Origin: Ruminococcus sp. JC304
GTDB lineage: Bacteria; Bacillota; Clostridia; Lachnospirales; Lachnospiraceae
DNA length: 64,000 nucleotides
Direction of reading: 5' to 3'
NCBI GenBank assembly: GCA_000285855.2
Contig: HE978651.1
Span: 258,708-322,707 of the forward strand
Of this stretch, positions 44,681 through 53,092 are shown piece after piece. The notes under the pieces are model-generated. The model searched no databases. It was not told the origin of the DNA and saw only the letters and a program-made list of their open reading frames with translations. Every line of letters starts with the position of its first letter. Positions within the stretch are counted from its first letter, which is position 1. The translations under genes were made by a program, and so were the position numbers.

Positions 44681-45795
44681 GAGCAATAGGTATTATTTTA
44701 GCGGGCGGCAATAATAACCGCATGAGAGAATTATCAAATAAGAGAGCAATTGCAGCTATGCCCATTGCCGGAAGCTATCGAAGCATTGACTTTGCGTTGA
44801 GCAATATGGCGAGCTCTCATATTCAGAAAGTAGCAGTGCTGACACAGTACAATGCCCGATCCCTGAATGAACATCTGAGTTCTTCCAAATGGTGGGATTT
44901 TGGCAGAAAACAGGGGGGACTTTTTGTATTTACACCTACGATTACCAAGGAAAACAGCCTCTGGTATCAGGGCACGGCAGATGCAATCTATCAGAATCTC
45001 CAATTCCTGAAAAGCAGTCATGAGCCCTATGTGGTAATTGTATCCGGTGATTGTGTCTATAAAATGGATTACAATAAAGTACTGGAATATCATATTGCAA
45101 AACGGGCAGATGTTACAGTGGTATGTACTACTTGTGAGGATCCGGCGGAGATTGAGCGGTTTGGTGTACTCCGCATGAATGAGGACTGCAGAATCGAGGA
45201 ATTTGAAGAGAAGCCTATGGTGTCTTCTTATAATACAATTTCCACAGGAATCTATGTGATCCGCCGCAGACAGCTGATTGAGCTGATCGAGAGAGCTGCT
45301 TTAGAGGGACGCCATGATTTTGTAAAGGATATTCTTATCCGTTACAAGAACCTGAAGAGAATCTATGGATATAAGATTGATTCTTATTGGAGCAATATTT
45401 CTACAGCAGAAGCTTATTATAAAACAAATATGGACTTTCTGAAGCCGGAAATCCGTAATTATTTCTTTAAACAGGAGCCAACCGTGAAGACAAAGATTGA
45501 TGACCTGCCTCCGGCAAAATATAATCCGGGTGCCCAGGTGAAGAACAGTCTGGTGGCCAGTGGATGTATTATCAATGGTACAGTTGAGAATTCTGTTCTT
45601 TTTAAAGATGTCTTTGTGGGAAATAATTGTGTGATCAAGAATTCTGTTATTCTGAATAATGTATATCTGGGAGACAATACGCATATTGAAAACTGTATTG
45701 TGGAAAGCAGAGACACGATTCGTGCCAACTCCTATTACTGTGGTGAGGGCGAAGTAAAGATCGTTGTAGAGAAAAACGATCGTTATGTATTGTAA
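44677..45795 (+). CDS. glgD: GlgD, regulatory subunit of ADP-glucose pyrophosphorylase
   Basis: 372 residues, shorter than GlgC. It keeps the fold but has altered catalytic residues: the nucleotide loop reads [21 protein letters not shown] instead of the GlgC form, and [10 protein letters not shown] replaces [10 protein letters not shown]. In Firmicutes GlgD raises GlgC activity without catalysing the reaction itself. ATGA overlap with glgC. Confidence 0.95.
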   Translation: MRAIGIILAGGNNNRMRELSNKRAIAAMPIAGSYRSIDFALSNMASSHIQKVAVLTQYNARSLNEHLSSSKWWDFGRKQGGLFVFTPTITKENSLWYQGTADAIYQNLQFLKSSHEPYVVIVSGDCVYKMDYNKVLEYHIAKRADVTVVCTTCEDPAEIERFGVLRMNEDCRIEEFEEKPMVSSYNTISTGIYVIRRRQLIELIERAALEGRHDFVKDILIRYKNLKRIYGYKIDSYWSNISTAEAYYKTNMDFLKPEIRNYFFKQEPTVKTKIDDLPPAKYNPGAQVKNSLVASGCIINGTVENSVLFKDVFVGNNCVIKNSVILNNVYLGDNTHIENCIVESRDTIRANSYYCGEGEVKIVVEKNDRYVL

Positions 45796-45798
45796 ATC

Positions 45799-45838
45799 GG
45801 TTATGAGCAAGCAGCGAAGCGGATGATTTTATCCGCTT
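45799..45838 (+). repeat. Copy 1 of a GGTTATG...AAGCGGATGA repeat with a hairpin
   Basis: Bases 45799-45826 match 51918-51945 at 25 of 28 positions. In this copy AAGCGGAT (45817-45824) pairs with ATCCGCTT (45831-45838) around a 6-base loop, between glgD and spoVG. It may be a terminator-like or regulatory element; the second copy precedes pfkA. Confidence 0.6.
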
Positions 45839-45898
45839 GACTAATGAAATAAAAACCGTCAGAAATGTCTGGCAGATTGAAAGGAGCAAGTAAACATT

Positions 45899-46192
45899 AT
45901 GAATATCACTGATGTGCGCGTGAGGAAGGTAGCAAAAGAAGGAAAGATGAAGGCGGTTGTGTCTATTACCATAGATGATGAGTTTGTGGTACATGATATT
46001 AAGGTGATCGAGGGCGAAAAAGGTCTGTTTATTGCTATGCCAAGCCGAAAGGCAGCAGATGGAGAATACAGGGACATTGCCCATCCGATTAATTCCGGAA
46101 CCCGTGACCGGATTCAGACTATCATTCTGAGCAAATATCAGGAAGCTATACTGGCTGAGCCGGAAGAGGAAGCTGTTGCTGCAGAGGAATAA
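45899..46192 (+). CDS. spoVG: SpoVG family regulator
   Basis: 97 residues, nearly full match to the family: starts [11 protein letters not shown], has LFIAMPSRK and DIAHPINS. SpoVG is a small nucleic-acid-binding regulator involved in sporulation and in envelope or virulence control in other Firmicutes. A GAAAGGAG site precedes it. The C-terminus ends in an acidic stretch ([11 protein letters not shown]). Confidence 0.96.
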   Translation: MNITDVRVRKVAKEGKMKAVVSITIDDEFVVHDIKVIEGEKGLFIAMPSRKAADGEYRDIAHPINSGTRDRIQTIILSKYQEAILAEPEEEAVAAEE

Positions 46193-46214
46193 ATAAAAGA
46201 ATAATTGCTTTAGA

Positions 46215-46260
46215 AAGACTGTTGTGAGGAGACGAAATATGAATCACAGCAGTCTTTTTA
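46215..46260 (+). terminator. Terminator of spoVG
   Basis: AAGACTGTTGTG (46215-46226) pairs with CACAGCAGTCTT (46245-46256), 12 bp with one G-U, followed by TTT. Confidence 0.85.
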
Positions 46261-46306
46261 TGTGGAAAAAATATTACATATTTGTTACAAAAATTAAGGA
46301 AAAGTG

Positions 46307-46334
46307 TTGATTTTTTTACGGTTTATGTTATACT
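46307..46334 (+). promoter_or_regulatory. Promoter of the coiled-coil/3D-domain gene
   Basis: TTGATT (46307-46312), 16 bases, TATACT (46329-46334), 33 bases upstream of the start codon. Confidence 0.55.
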
Positions 46335-46367
46335 TACCTTCAGAAAAACTTGAAAGGTGATTTGTTT

Positions 46368-47648
46368 ATGAAGAAAAAGATTATTTCATTGCTGTTGGCA
46401 GGGTTGTTTGTTCTTTCTAATATAACAGTTACATATGCCACAGAAGGTGAAATTGCAGATATGCAGGCACAGAAACAGCAGGCAGAGGCAGGACTTGCCC
46501 AGGCTCAGGCTGATATCAGTGCAATGGAAGGCAAGAAACAGGAGCTGGAGGATTATCTTTCAGATCTGAATGCGCAGTATGAGGAACTTACCAATGTGAT
46601 TTCTGATCTGAGCGTTCAGGCAGGTGAAAAAGAAAACCAGTTAAAAGATATTCAGAAGAAATTAAAGAAAGCCCAGAAAGCTTCTGATAAGCAATATGAA
46701 GATATGAAGCTGCGTATTCAGTATATGTATGAAAATGGAGGAACTACAGCACTGCAGGCACTGCTTTCTTCCAAAGATCTGGCAGAATTTCTCAATACAG
46801 CAGAGAGTGTTTCAAAGATTTCCCAGTATGACAGAACTATGCTGAATAAATATGAGAAGCTTCAGGAGACGATTAAGGAGCAGAAAACGGCAGCCCAGGA
46901 AGAGAAAACAGCCATTGACAATCTTCTTGCGGAGCGTTCTGCTAAACAGCAGGAAGTGCAGGAACTGGCTGCAAGTACCAGCGATAATATCTCTTCTTAT
47001 ATAGCACAGATCAGTGCCAGCCAGGAGGAAGCGGCAGCACTGACAGCTCAGATCAACAGTGCAGACAATAGTATTGCACAGCTGATCCAGCAGGCAGAGG
47101 CGGAAAAAGCAGCTCAGGAAAGAGCTGAGGCAGAAGCGGCAGCTGCGGAGGAAGCTTCCGGTGAGGAGGATACCACTGAAGAAGACGCAGCAGAAGATAC
47201 AGCGGATTATGAGGAAGATACCACAGAGGAAAACGATACAGAGGAGAACTATGAAAGCCAGGACTCCGGAGAGGATACTTCAGATACAGAGGAGTCCTCA
47301 GAAAACACAGAGGACAGCTTAGATGTTTCAGAGAACCAGTCTTCTTCAGAAAGTACGAATTCCGGACAGGGTAAGTATCTTGGGAATTTTACTCTGACAG
47401 CCTATTGTAATTGTGCGCAGTGCTGCGGTACAGCAGGTAATCTGACAGCCAGCGGAACAGTTCCCACAGCCGGACGTACTGTTGCTATGGCGGGAGTTCC
47501 TTTTGGCACTCAGCTTCTGATCAACGGAAATGTGTATACAGTAGAGGATCTGGGAACTCCCTACGGACATGTAGATATCTTCTTTGATAATCATTCAGAT
47601 GCTTTGAGCTTTGGACTTCAGTCTGCAGAGGTTTACCAGCTGAACTAA
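46368..47648 (+). CDS. Secreted coiled-coil protein with C-terminal 3D domain
   Basis: 426 residues. A signal peptide (about 1-25), a long PcsB/EnvC-like coiled coil (about 30-255), a strongly acidic Glu/Asp/Ser/Thr linker (about 260-330), and a C-terminal 3D domain (LGNFTLTAYCNCAQCCG ... VEDLG). 3D domains are double-psi barrels found in wall lytic transglycosylase-like enzymes such as YocH. The name-giving Asp triad is only partly visible (ED, DIF). Likely a cell-wall remodelling factor. ATG 46368 follows AAAGGTGA. Confidence 0.85.
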   Translation: MKKKIISLLLAGLFVLSNITVTYATEGEIADMQAQKQQAEAGLAQAQADISAMEGKKQELEDYLSDLNAQYEELTNVISDLSVQAGEKENQLKDIQKKLKKAQKASDKQYEDMKLRIQYMYENGGTTALQALLSSKDLAEFLNTAESVSKISQYDRTMLNKYEKLQETIKEQKTAAQEEKTAIDNLLAERSAKQQEVQELAASTSDNISSYIAQISASQEEAAALTAQINSADNSIAQLIQQAEAEKAAQERAEAEAAAAEEASGEEDTTEEDAAEDTADYEEDTTEENDTEENYESQDSGEDTSDTEESSENTEDSLDVSENQSSSESTNSGQGKYLGNFTLTAYCNCAQCCGTAGNLTASGTVPTAGRTVAMAGVPFGTQLLINGNVYTVEDLGTPYGHVDIFFDNHSDALSFGLQSAEVYQLN

Positions 47649-47661
47649 GGAGAATGATATC

Positions 47662-48357
47662 ATGAGAATCTGCGGATTTAATAAAACAACCTTACTGGAT
47701 TATCCGGGAAAGGTAGCCAGTACCATATTTCTGGGAGGATGTAATTTCCGATGTCCCTTCTGCCAGAACAGTGTACTGGTGCTGCATCCGGAGGAACAAC
47801 CGGATTATGCCAGAGAGGATATCCTGGCTTTTCTGAAAAAACGGAAAGGGATTCTGGATGGAGTATGTATTTCGGGAGGAGAGCCCACATTGGCTGCAGA
47901 CCTGGAAGAATTTTTAGAACAAATCAAAGACCTGGGATACCTGATTAAGCTGGATACCAATGGTACCAGACCGGAGGTGGTAAAGCATCTGGCAGAAGTA
48001 AAGCTCATTGACAAGGTTGCTGTTGATATTAAATCCGGGCCGGATCATTATTCCAGATTAGCCGGGGTTTCAGCTCCGGCAATTGACAAGGTCAGCGAAA
48101 CAGTGAATTTTTTGCTTCATGGACAATTAGATTATGAGTTCCGGACCACTGTGGTAAAAGAGCTTCATACTGAGGAGGATTTCCGGGAGATTGGACAGTG
48201 GCTCAGGGGCGCAAAGGAATATTATCTCCAGGCATATAAGGACTCGGACGGAGTCCTTAAACCTGGATTTGGAAGTTATACCCTGTCGGAATTGCAGGCC
48301 TTTCGGAAAATTTTAAAAGAGACAATATCCTTAGTGGAAATCCGGGGGATAGAGTGA
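47662..48357 (+). CDS. nrdG: Radical SAM activase, NrdG-like (anaerobic ribonucleotide reductase type)
   Basis: 231 residues. The radical SAM cluster motif CNFRCPFC (CxxxCxxC) lies near residue 28-35, and GGEPTL follows. The opening GFNKTTLLDYPGKVASTIFLGGC is typical of the NrdG2 group that activates NrdD-like glycyl-radical enzymes. No nrdD is adjacent. AAGGAG precedes ATG 47662. Its 3' end overlaps the convergent gene by 27 bases. Confidence 0.88.
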   Translation: MRICGFNKTTLLDYPGKVASTIFLGGCNFRCPFCQNSVLVLHPEEQPDYAREDILAFLKKRKGILDGVCISGGEPTLAADLEEFLEQIKDLGYLIKLDTNGTRPEVVKHLAEVKLIDKVAVDIKSGPDHYSRLAGVSAPAIDKVSETVNFLLHGQLDYEFRTTVVKELHTEEDFREIGQWLRGAKEYYLQAYKDSDGVLKPGFGSYTLSELQAFRKILKETISLVEIRGIE

Positions 48358-49221
48358 GCAATACCAGTATCCTCCTTTGGAATGAGGAAGCTGGATCTGA
48401 CTGCTTTCCCGGAAATAAGAGAATCCAAACATACCTGCCATAAAACTTTCCTGTTGATTGTAGCATCCGGGGACGCCAAGGATATATTGTCCCTGGCAGG
48501 TAATACCCAGCAGCAGATACCCGAAATTGTAAAATCCGTATTGTATGAAACGGTTATTCCGGAGGGAGTTATGCTGCGATGGAAAATGCCGCAGATCGTT
48601 TAGCTGGATTTTCCAGGCATTGGTAAGCCAGCCGTCTGTAAAGGGTACAAAAGAATCCTGAAGTGAATAGGGAAAGGATACTGTGGATTCCTGAGGAACA
48701 GCCGATTGAGAGGAAGCCATCAGCTCTGCGCTTTGTTGGGTCAGAACTACCGGGGATTCTCGTGGTTCTTCGGACTGATCTTCAGACTGTTCGGCTGCCG
48801 CAACGTTCGGTTCGGACTGATGATCAGGTTTTATTTCCCGAAAATCTTCTGGACGGATAGGCAGGTCATCCCATTGGGTTCCTAGAAAGCTTCCGGATTC
48901 TGTGAGGAAGAGCATTCCGTTTAACTGATCCAGAGATATTCCGGAAGCGTTCATACTGGCAGAATCTGTTTCAATGAAACCCTCAATAGTATCTGGTCTG
49001 GTATTTAGGATTTCCAGAAGGATTCCATTCATCAGACCATCCTTGCGGATAAAACCGTAAATTTTACACGGCAGGTCTGCCGGGAGTCCCGGGCAATGCA
49101 GATGCAGCTCTATTTTACATTGCTGTTCCCGCTCTTCGACTTTGATAAATCCGCAGTTGTTTTCTTTTTTTCCTTTCAGATATTCATATACATATGCAAC
49201 AAAACGTCGATATCCGGACAT
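48331..49221 (-). CDS. Conserved hypothetical protein of Lachnospiraceae type
   Basis: 296 residues without membrane segments. An N-terminal beta-rich domain (about 1-110, YRRFVAYVYEYLKGKKENN) is followed by a Ser/Glu/Gln-rich linker (about 125-185) and a C-terminal domain rich in aromatic residues (GFYNFGYLLLGITCQGQYILGVPG, ending near YWYCSLYPPDFH). I recall similar two-domain proteins annotated as DUF6128; I cannot confirm it. GGAGG precedes ATG 49221. Confidence 0.72.
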   Translation of the reverse strand: MSGYRRFVAYVYEYLKGKKENNCGFIKVEEREQQCKIELHLHCPGLPADLPCKIYGFIRKDGLMNGILLEILNTRPDTIEGFIETDSASMNASGISLDQLNGMLFLTESGSFLGTQWDDLPIRPEDFREIKPDHQSEPNVAAAEQSEDQSEEPRESPVVLTQQSAELMASSQSAVPQESTVSFPYSLQDSFVPFTDGWLTNAWKIQLNDLRHFPSQHNSLRNNRFIQYGFYNFGYLLLGITCQGQYILGVPGCYNQQESFMAGMFGFSYFRESSQIQLPHSKGGYWYCSLYPPDFH

Positions 49222-49316
49222 GAAAAAACCTCCATGCTCATTGATTCAGTAATGTATATGTAATTCATGGGAAAATATTCGAAAAAAACAAAAAATAAAA
49301 AACTTGAAAAAACTTG

Positions 49317-49345
49317 TTGACAAAAGAATAAAATACTAATATAAT
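49317..49345 (+). promoter_or_regulatory. Promoter of tRNA-Pro
   Basis: Perfect consensus TTGACA (49317-49322), 17 bases, TATAAT (49340-49345), 14 bases before the tRNA. Confidence 0.85.
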
Positions 49346-49359
49346 AGTTTTTGCATTAG

Positions 49360-49433
49360 CGAAGCGTGGCTCAGTTTGGTAGAGCGCTGCGTTCGGGACG
49401 CAGAGGTCGTGGGTTCGAATCCCGTCGCTTCGA
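49360..49433 (+). tRNA. tRNA-Pro (anticodon CGG)
   Basis: Acceptor arms CGAAGCG (49360-49366) and CGCTTCG (49426-49432) pair fully. D-arm GCTC...GAGC, anticodon stem CTGCG/CGCAG with loop TTCGGGA (anticodon CGG at 49394-49396), and T-arm GTGGGTTCGAATCCCGT are all present. CCA is not encoded. A terminator follows, so it is a single-gene unit. Confidence 0.95.
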
Positions 49434-49446
49434 TTGCGTGGAAGAA

Positions 49447-49479
49447 AGCTTGAAGACATTATGTGTTCAGGCTTTTTTT
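49447..49479 (+). terminator. Terminator of tRNA-Pro
   Basis: AGCTTGAA (49447-49454) pairs with TTCAGGCT (49466-49473) with one G-U, followed by TTTTTT. Confidence 0.8.
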
Positions 49480-49515
49480 GTGCTTGGAATCATTGACAGA
49501 ACAGGGGGTGAGCAG

Positions 49516-50028
49516 GTGACGGAACAGGAAAAATTTATGAAAGAAGCTATACGTCAGGCAAAAAAGGCGGAGGCATTGGATGAAGTTCCCATTGGCTGTG
49601 TGATTGTTTATGAGGGAAAAATCATAGCCAGAGGATATAACAGGAGGAATACGGACAAGAATACCTTGTCTCATGCGGAATTAAATGCAATCCGCAAGGC
49701 CAGCAGAAAGCTGGGAGACTGGCGGTTAGAAGGATGCACGATGTATGTAACTCTGGAACCATGCCAGATGTGTTCCGGAGCGCTTGTGCAGTCCAGAATT
49801 GATGAAGTTGTGATTGGCTGTATGAATGCTAAGGCAGGCTGTGCGGGTTCAGTTATGAATCTTCTGCAGGTAGAGGGGTTTAATCACCAGGTAAAAATTA
49901 CGCAGGGTGTTCTGGAAGAAGAATGCTCCACAATGCTGTCTGATTTCTTCAAAAGACTTCGTGAGAAAAAGAAACAGGAAAAAGCAGCGCGAAAATTAGA
50001 ACAGGAGAGGCTTGAGGCGAAAGAATGA
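49516..50028 (+). CDS. tadA: tRNA adenosine(34) deaminase TadA
   Basis: 170 residues. It converts A34 to inosine in tRNA-Arg(ACG). The zinc deaminase motifs HAELNAI (His-Ala-Glu) and PCQMC are present with normal spacing. I use GTG 49516, which has GGGGGTG 5 bases upstream; the longer reading runs through the tRNA gene and must be wrong. A basic, coiled C-terminal tail (KKKQEKAARKLEQERLEAKE) is an extension of the core. The MATE gene overlaps by 4 bases. Confidence 0.95.
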   Translation: MTEQEKFMKEAIRQAKKAEALDEVPIGCVIVYEGKIIARGYNRRNTDKNTLSHAELNAIRKASRKLGDWRLEGCTMYVTLEPCQMCSGALVQSRIDEVVIGCMNAKAGCAGSVMNLLQVEGFNHQVKITQGVLEEECSTMLSDFFKRLREKKKQEKAARKLEQERLEAKE

Positions 50029-51392
50029 AAAGAGATACAACAAATGATATGACAATCGGCAATCCGGTGAGTCTGATCATAAAATTTATGATTCCCATGT
50101 GTCTGGGAAATCTTTTCCAGCAGTTTTATAACATTGCGGACTCGATCGTTGCCGGAAAATTTATCGGCGTAAATGCACTTGCGGCAATTGGAAGCACCGG
50201 ATCTTTGATGTTTTTTGTAACAGGCTGGTTGAATGGGCTTAGCAGTGGATTCGCAATTATTGTAGCGCAGATGTTTGGCGCTAAAAGGTTTGACAGGATG
50301 CGACATTATGTCGCAATGTCCATCTACCTGATGGCAGCATTTTCTATTGCAATGACGATAGGATTCGGTCTGGCAAATAAACCGATCCTGCATTTGATGA
50401 ATTCACCGGAAGAAGTATTTAATGATGTAACTGCATACATGGGAATTATTTACGCCGGACTTATTGTTACAGGTGCTTACAATGCTCTTGCGGCGTTTTT
50501 AAGAGCTTTGGGAGATTCGAAATCACCACTGTACTTTCTTATTATCTCAGCAGTGATCAACGTGATTCTTGATGTTGTATTTATAGTAATATTTGGAATG
50601 GGAGTGGAAGGCTGCGGATATGCGACGGTGATCGCACAGGGAATCTCGGCAGTATGCTGTCTGATTTATATTGTAAAAAGATTTCCAATCCTTCACCTGG
50701 AGAGAAAGAATTTCGAGATATCCTGGGATAGTTTTAGCAGACTTCTGAAACTTGGAATACCTATGGGACTACAGTTTTCCATCACTGCCATCGGAACGAT
50801 TATCGTTCAAGGTGCGGTCAATATTTACGGACCTATACATATGGCAGGATTCTCTGCGGCAGGTAAGATTCAGAATATCTTTGTCACAGTATTTACATCC
50901 TTTGGTGCAACTATTGCAACCTATGTGGGACAGAATCGTGGCGCCGGTAAAATGGATCGTGTGAAACTGGGCGTGCGCTATACGCAGTTAATGATCTGGG
51001 GATGGAGTATCTTCGTCATGCTCCTGATGTTTTTCTTTGGAAAATATCTGACCTACCTTTTCGTAGATCCGTCAGAACAGGATGTAGTGCAGGTATCCGT
51101 TACATATTTCAGAACGGTATTCTGGGCTTATCCATTTCTTGGAAGTATCTTTTTATATCGAAATACCCTTCAGGGAATGGGATATGGACTTGTGCCAATG
51201 ATAGGTGGCGTATTCGAACTGGTAGCAAGAGCAGGAATCGTTGTACTGATCGCGGGACATACTTCTTTTGCAGGAGTCTGCATGGCTGATCCAGCAGCCT
51301 GGATTGCCGCGTTGGTACCGCTGGTTCCATACTATTTTCATGTGATGAAGAAGTACAAAAATAAAAGCAGGGTGCAAGCTGTGGAAGATTAA
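50025..51392 (+). CDS. MATE-family multidrug/metabolite efflux transporter
   Basis: 455 residues with twelve predicted membrane helices in two halves. The first half opens with NPVSLIIKFMIPMCLGNLFQQFYNIADS, the typical MATE entry helix, and later has YNALAAFLRALGDSKSPL. MATE proteins export cationic drugs or metabolites using Na+ or H+. It begins inside the tadA stop (ATGA), an unusual coupling with no obvious functional link. Confidence 0.92.
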   Translation: MKRDTTNDMTIGNPVSLIIKFMIPMCLGNLFQQFYNIADSIVAGKFIGVNALAAIGSTGSLMFFVTGWLNGLSSGFAIIVAQMFGAKRFDRMRHYVAMSIYLMAAFSIAMTIGFGLANKPILHLMNSPEEVFNDVTAYMGIIYAGLIVTGAYNALAAFLRALGDSKSPLYFLIISAVINVILDVVFIVIFGMGVEGCGYATVIAQGISAVCCLIYIVKRFPILHLERKNFEISWDSFSRLLKLGIPMGLQFSITAIGTIIVQGAVNIYGPIHMAGFSAAGKIQNIFVTVFTSFGATIATYVGQNRGAGKMDRVKLGVRYTQLMIWGWSIFVMLLMFFFGKYLTYLFVDPSEQDVVQVSVTYFRTVFWAYPFLGSIFLYRNTLQGMGYGLVPMIGGVFELVARAGIVVLIAGHTSFAGVCMADPAAWIAALVPLVPYYFHVMKKYKNKSRVQAVED

Positions 51393-51397
51393 AGAAA

Positions 51398-51446
51398 AAA
51401 GCATTCAGGAGATTATCGTAAAGATAAAATCTAGAATGCTTTTTAT
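51398..51446 (+). terminator. Terminator of the tadA-MATE unit
   Basis: AGCATTC (51400-51406) pairs with GAATGCT (51434-51440), followed by TTTTATTTTA. A-rich DNA on the other side means it may also stop the SRP RNA transcript from the opposite strand. Confidence 0.6.
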
Positions 51447-51482
51447 TTTATATGATGATTCGCATCATGAATATTCTTTTTT

Positions 51483-51741
51483 GCGCGCCGCACCTCGGAA
51501 TGGTCTCACAGACGTTACCTCTACAGTTAACTCAGTCCAGGCACCCTCACGGCACACAAGAGCTTCTGCTTAGTGCTGCTGCATTCCTGCCCTGACACGG
51601 TTCACAGATTCCTGTTGCGTAAGACCCAAACGTCAACGCCACTTATAGAGGGCAGCTCCACAAGATACAAGCCTCAGATTGGCATCACCCCTGCTGTAGC
51701 GGATTGCAGGTACAGGGCACCGCTATCTCCCCGGCTGCGCG
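51483..51741 (-). ncRNA. ffs: Signal recognition particle RNA, large bacterial type
   Basis: About 259 bases on the minus strand. Read 5'-3', it contains the conserved domain-IV-like segment GTGTCAGGGCAGGAATGCAG followed by CAGCACTAAGCAG, and the 5' Alu-like segment with TGCCCTGTACC. The 5' and 3' ends (CCGCGCAGCC and GGTGCGGCGCG) can pair imperfectly. It has a perfect promoter upstream. This is the long clostridial/bacillar form with an Alu domain, not the short E. coli type. Ends are estimated to within several bases. Confidence 0.88.
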
Positions 51742-51747
51742 GAATTT

Positions 51748-51776
51748 ATTATATAGTCTGGAGAGCGTTTTGTCAA
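51748..51776 (-). promoter_or_regulatory. Promoter of the SRP RNA gene
   Basis: On the minus strand, TTGACA (51776-51771), 17 bases, TATAAT (51753-51748): both perfect, giving a start near 51741. Confidence 0.85.
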
Positions 51777-51814
51777 TACATTCAGGGTAAGTTGCAGAAA
51801 ATTCTGGAACGCTA

Positions 51815-51843
51815 TTGTGTGAAAAAGGGAAATATTATATAAT
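51815..51843 (+). promoter_or_regulatory. Promoter of the phosphofructokinase gene
   Basis: TTGTGT (51815-51820), 17 bases, TATAAT (51838-51843). The leader is about 110 bases and contains the second repeat copy. Confidence 0.65.
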
Positions 51844-51917
51844 ATTGAGAGTACATGCGGTCTACTGTTTCTGTGATCATACAGAAATTTAACCGAATCA
51901 GCTGCAAGCAGTTATTT

Positions 51918-51945
51918 GGTTATGGGCAAGTAGCAAAGCGGATGA
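51918..51945 (+). repeat. Copy 2 of the GGTTATG...AAGCGGATGA repeat
   Basis: 25 of 28 bases match copy 1 at 45799-45826. This copy lacks the downstream complementary arm, so no hairpin forms, and it ends just before the pfkA ribosome-binding site. Confidence 0.6.
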
Positions 51946-51961
51946 AATGGAGGATACTATC

Positions 51962-53044
51962 ATGATTAAAAGAATTGGTATGCTTACCAGCGGTGGCGAC
52001 TGCCAGGCTTTAAATGCAACTATGCGAGGCGTTGTTAAGGGATTGTCCAATAGTGTGGATGAACTGGAAGTTTATGGATTTGATGATGGATATAAGGGAC
52101 TGATCTATGGAAAGTACCGTATGCTTACATCTAAAGATTTTTCCGGCATACTGACTCAGGGAGGTACTATTCTGGGTACTTCCAGACAGCCATTCAAGAT
52201 GATGCGTGTTCCGGATGAAAATGGACTGGATAAAGTTGAGGCTATGAAGCAAACGTATTATAAGCTTTGCCTTGATTGTCTGGTTATCCTGGGAGGTAAT
52301 GGTACGCAGAAGACAGCCAATCTTCTTCGTGAGGAGGGGCTGAATATTATTCATCTTCCGAAGACCATCGATAATGACATTTATGGCACAGATATGACCT
52401 TTGGTTTCCAGAGTGCAGTTAACATTGCGACCAATGCCATTGACTGTATCCATACCACAGCTTCTTCTCATGGCCGTGTGTTTATTGTAGAGATCATGGG
52501 ACATAAGGTTGGAAGCCTTACTCTTCATGCAGGTGTGGCCGGTGGTGCAGATATCATTCTGATCCCTGAGATTCCTTATGATATCAAGAAGGTTACCGAA
52601 GCAATCCAGAAACGTGCGAAAGCAGGCAAGCGTTTTACTATTCTTGCAGTTGCTGAGGGTGCGATTTCCAAAGAAGATGCAGAACTTCCGAAAAAGAAAT
52701 ACAAAGAAAAACTGGAAGCAAGAGCAAAGAAATACCCATCTGTATCCTATGAAATCGCAGATCAGATTTTCCAGGAGATTGGAAGCGAAGTGCGTGTTAC
52801 TGTTCCGGGACATACACAGCGAGGCGGAGAGCCCTGCCCTTATGACCGTGTTCTTTCCACCAGAATCGGTGCAGGAGCAGCCCAGGCTATTGTGGATGGA
52901 GCTTACGGCGTGATGATCGGTGTGGTTAACGGCAAGATCAAACGTATTCCGTTGGAGGAATGTGCAGGCAAGCTGAAAATGGTTTCTCCGAAAGATCAGC
53001 TGGTACTTGCTGCCAAGCAGATCGGTATCAGCTTTGGAGACTGA
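51962..53044 (+). CDS. pfkA: 6-phosphofructokinase
   Basis: 360 residues, longer than the 320 of E. coli PfkA. It phosphorylates fructose-6-phosphate in glycolysis. TSGGDCQALNA at the start, GGNGTQKTA (family GGDG region) and PKTIDNDIYGTD (active-site Asp) are visible. The position equal to E. coli Gly104 is Gly (points to ATP), while position 124 is Lys, as in PPi-using and some ATP-using long forms; I favour ATP. ATG 51962 has GGAGG; ATG 51947 lacks one. Confidence 0.93.
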   Translation: MIKRIGMLTSGGDCQALNATMRGVVKGLSNSVDELEVYGFDDGYKGLIYGKYRMLTSKDFSGILTQGGTILGTSRQPFKMMRVPDENGLDKVEAMKQTYYKLCLDCLVILGGNGTQKTANLLREEGLNIIHLPKTIDNDIYGTDMTFGFQSAVNIATNAIDCIHTTASSHGRVFIVEIMGHKVGSLTLHAGVAGGADIILIPEIPYDIKKVTEAIQKRAKAGKRFTILAVAEGAISKEDAELPKKKYKEKLEARAKKYPSVSYEIADQIFQEIGSEVRVTVPGHTQRGGEPCPYDRVLSTRIGAGAAQAIVDGAYGVMIGVVNGKIKRIPLEECAGKLKMVSPKDQLVLAAKQIGISFGD

Positions 53045-53092
53045 TTCTGACTGTATGGTTTATCAGAAATGTTATAGAACAGGAGTGAATTC

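Noticed and set aside
51573-51842. Plus-strand ORF of 89 codons
   Set aside because: Lies antisense over the SRP RNA gene and its promoter.
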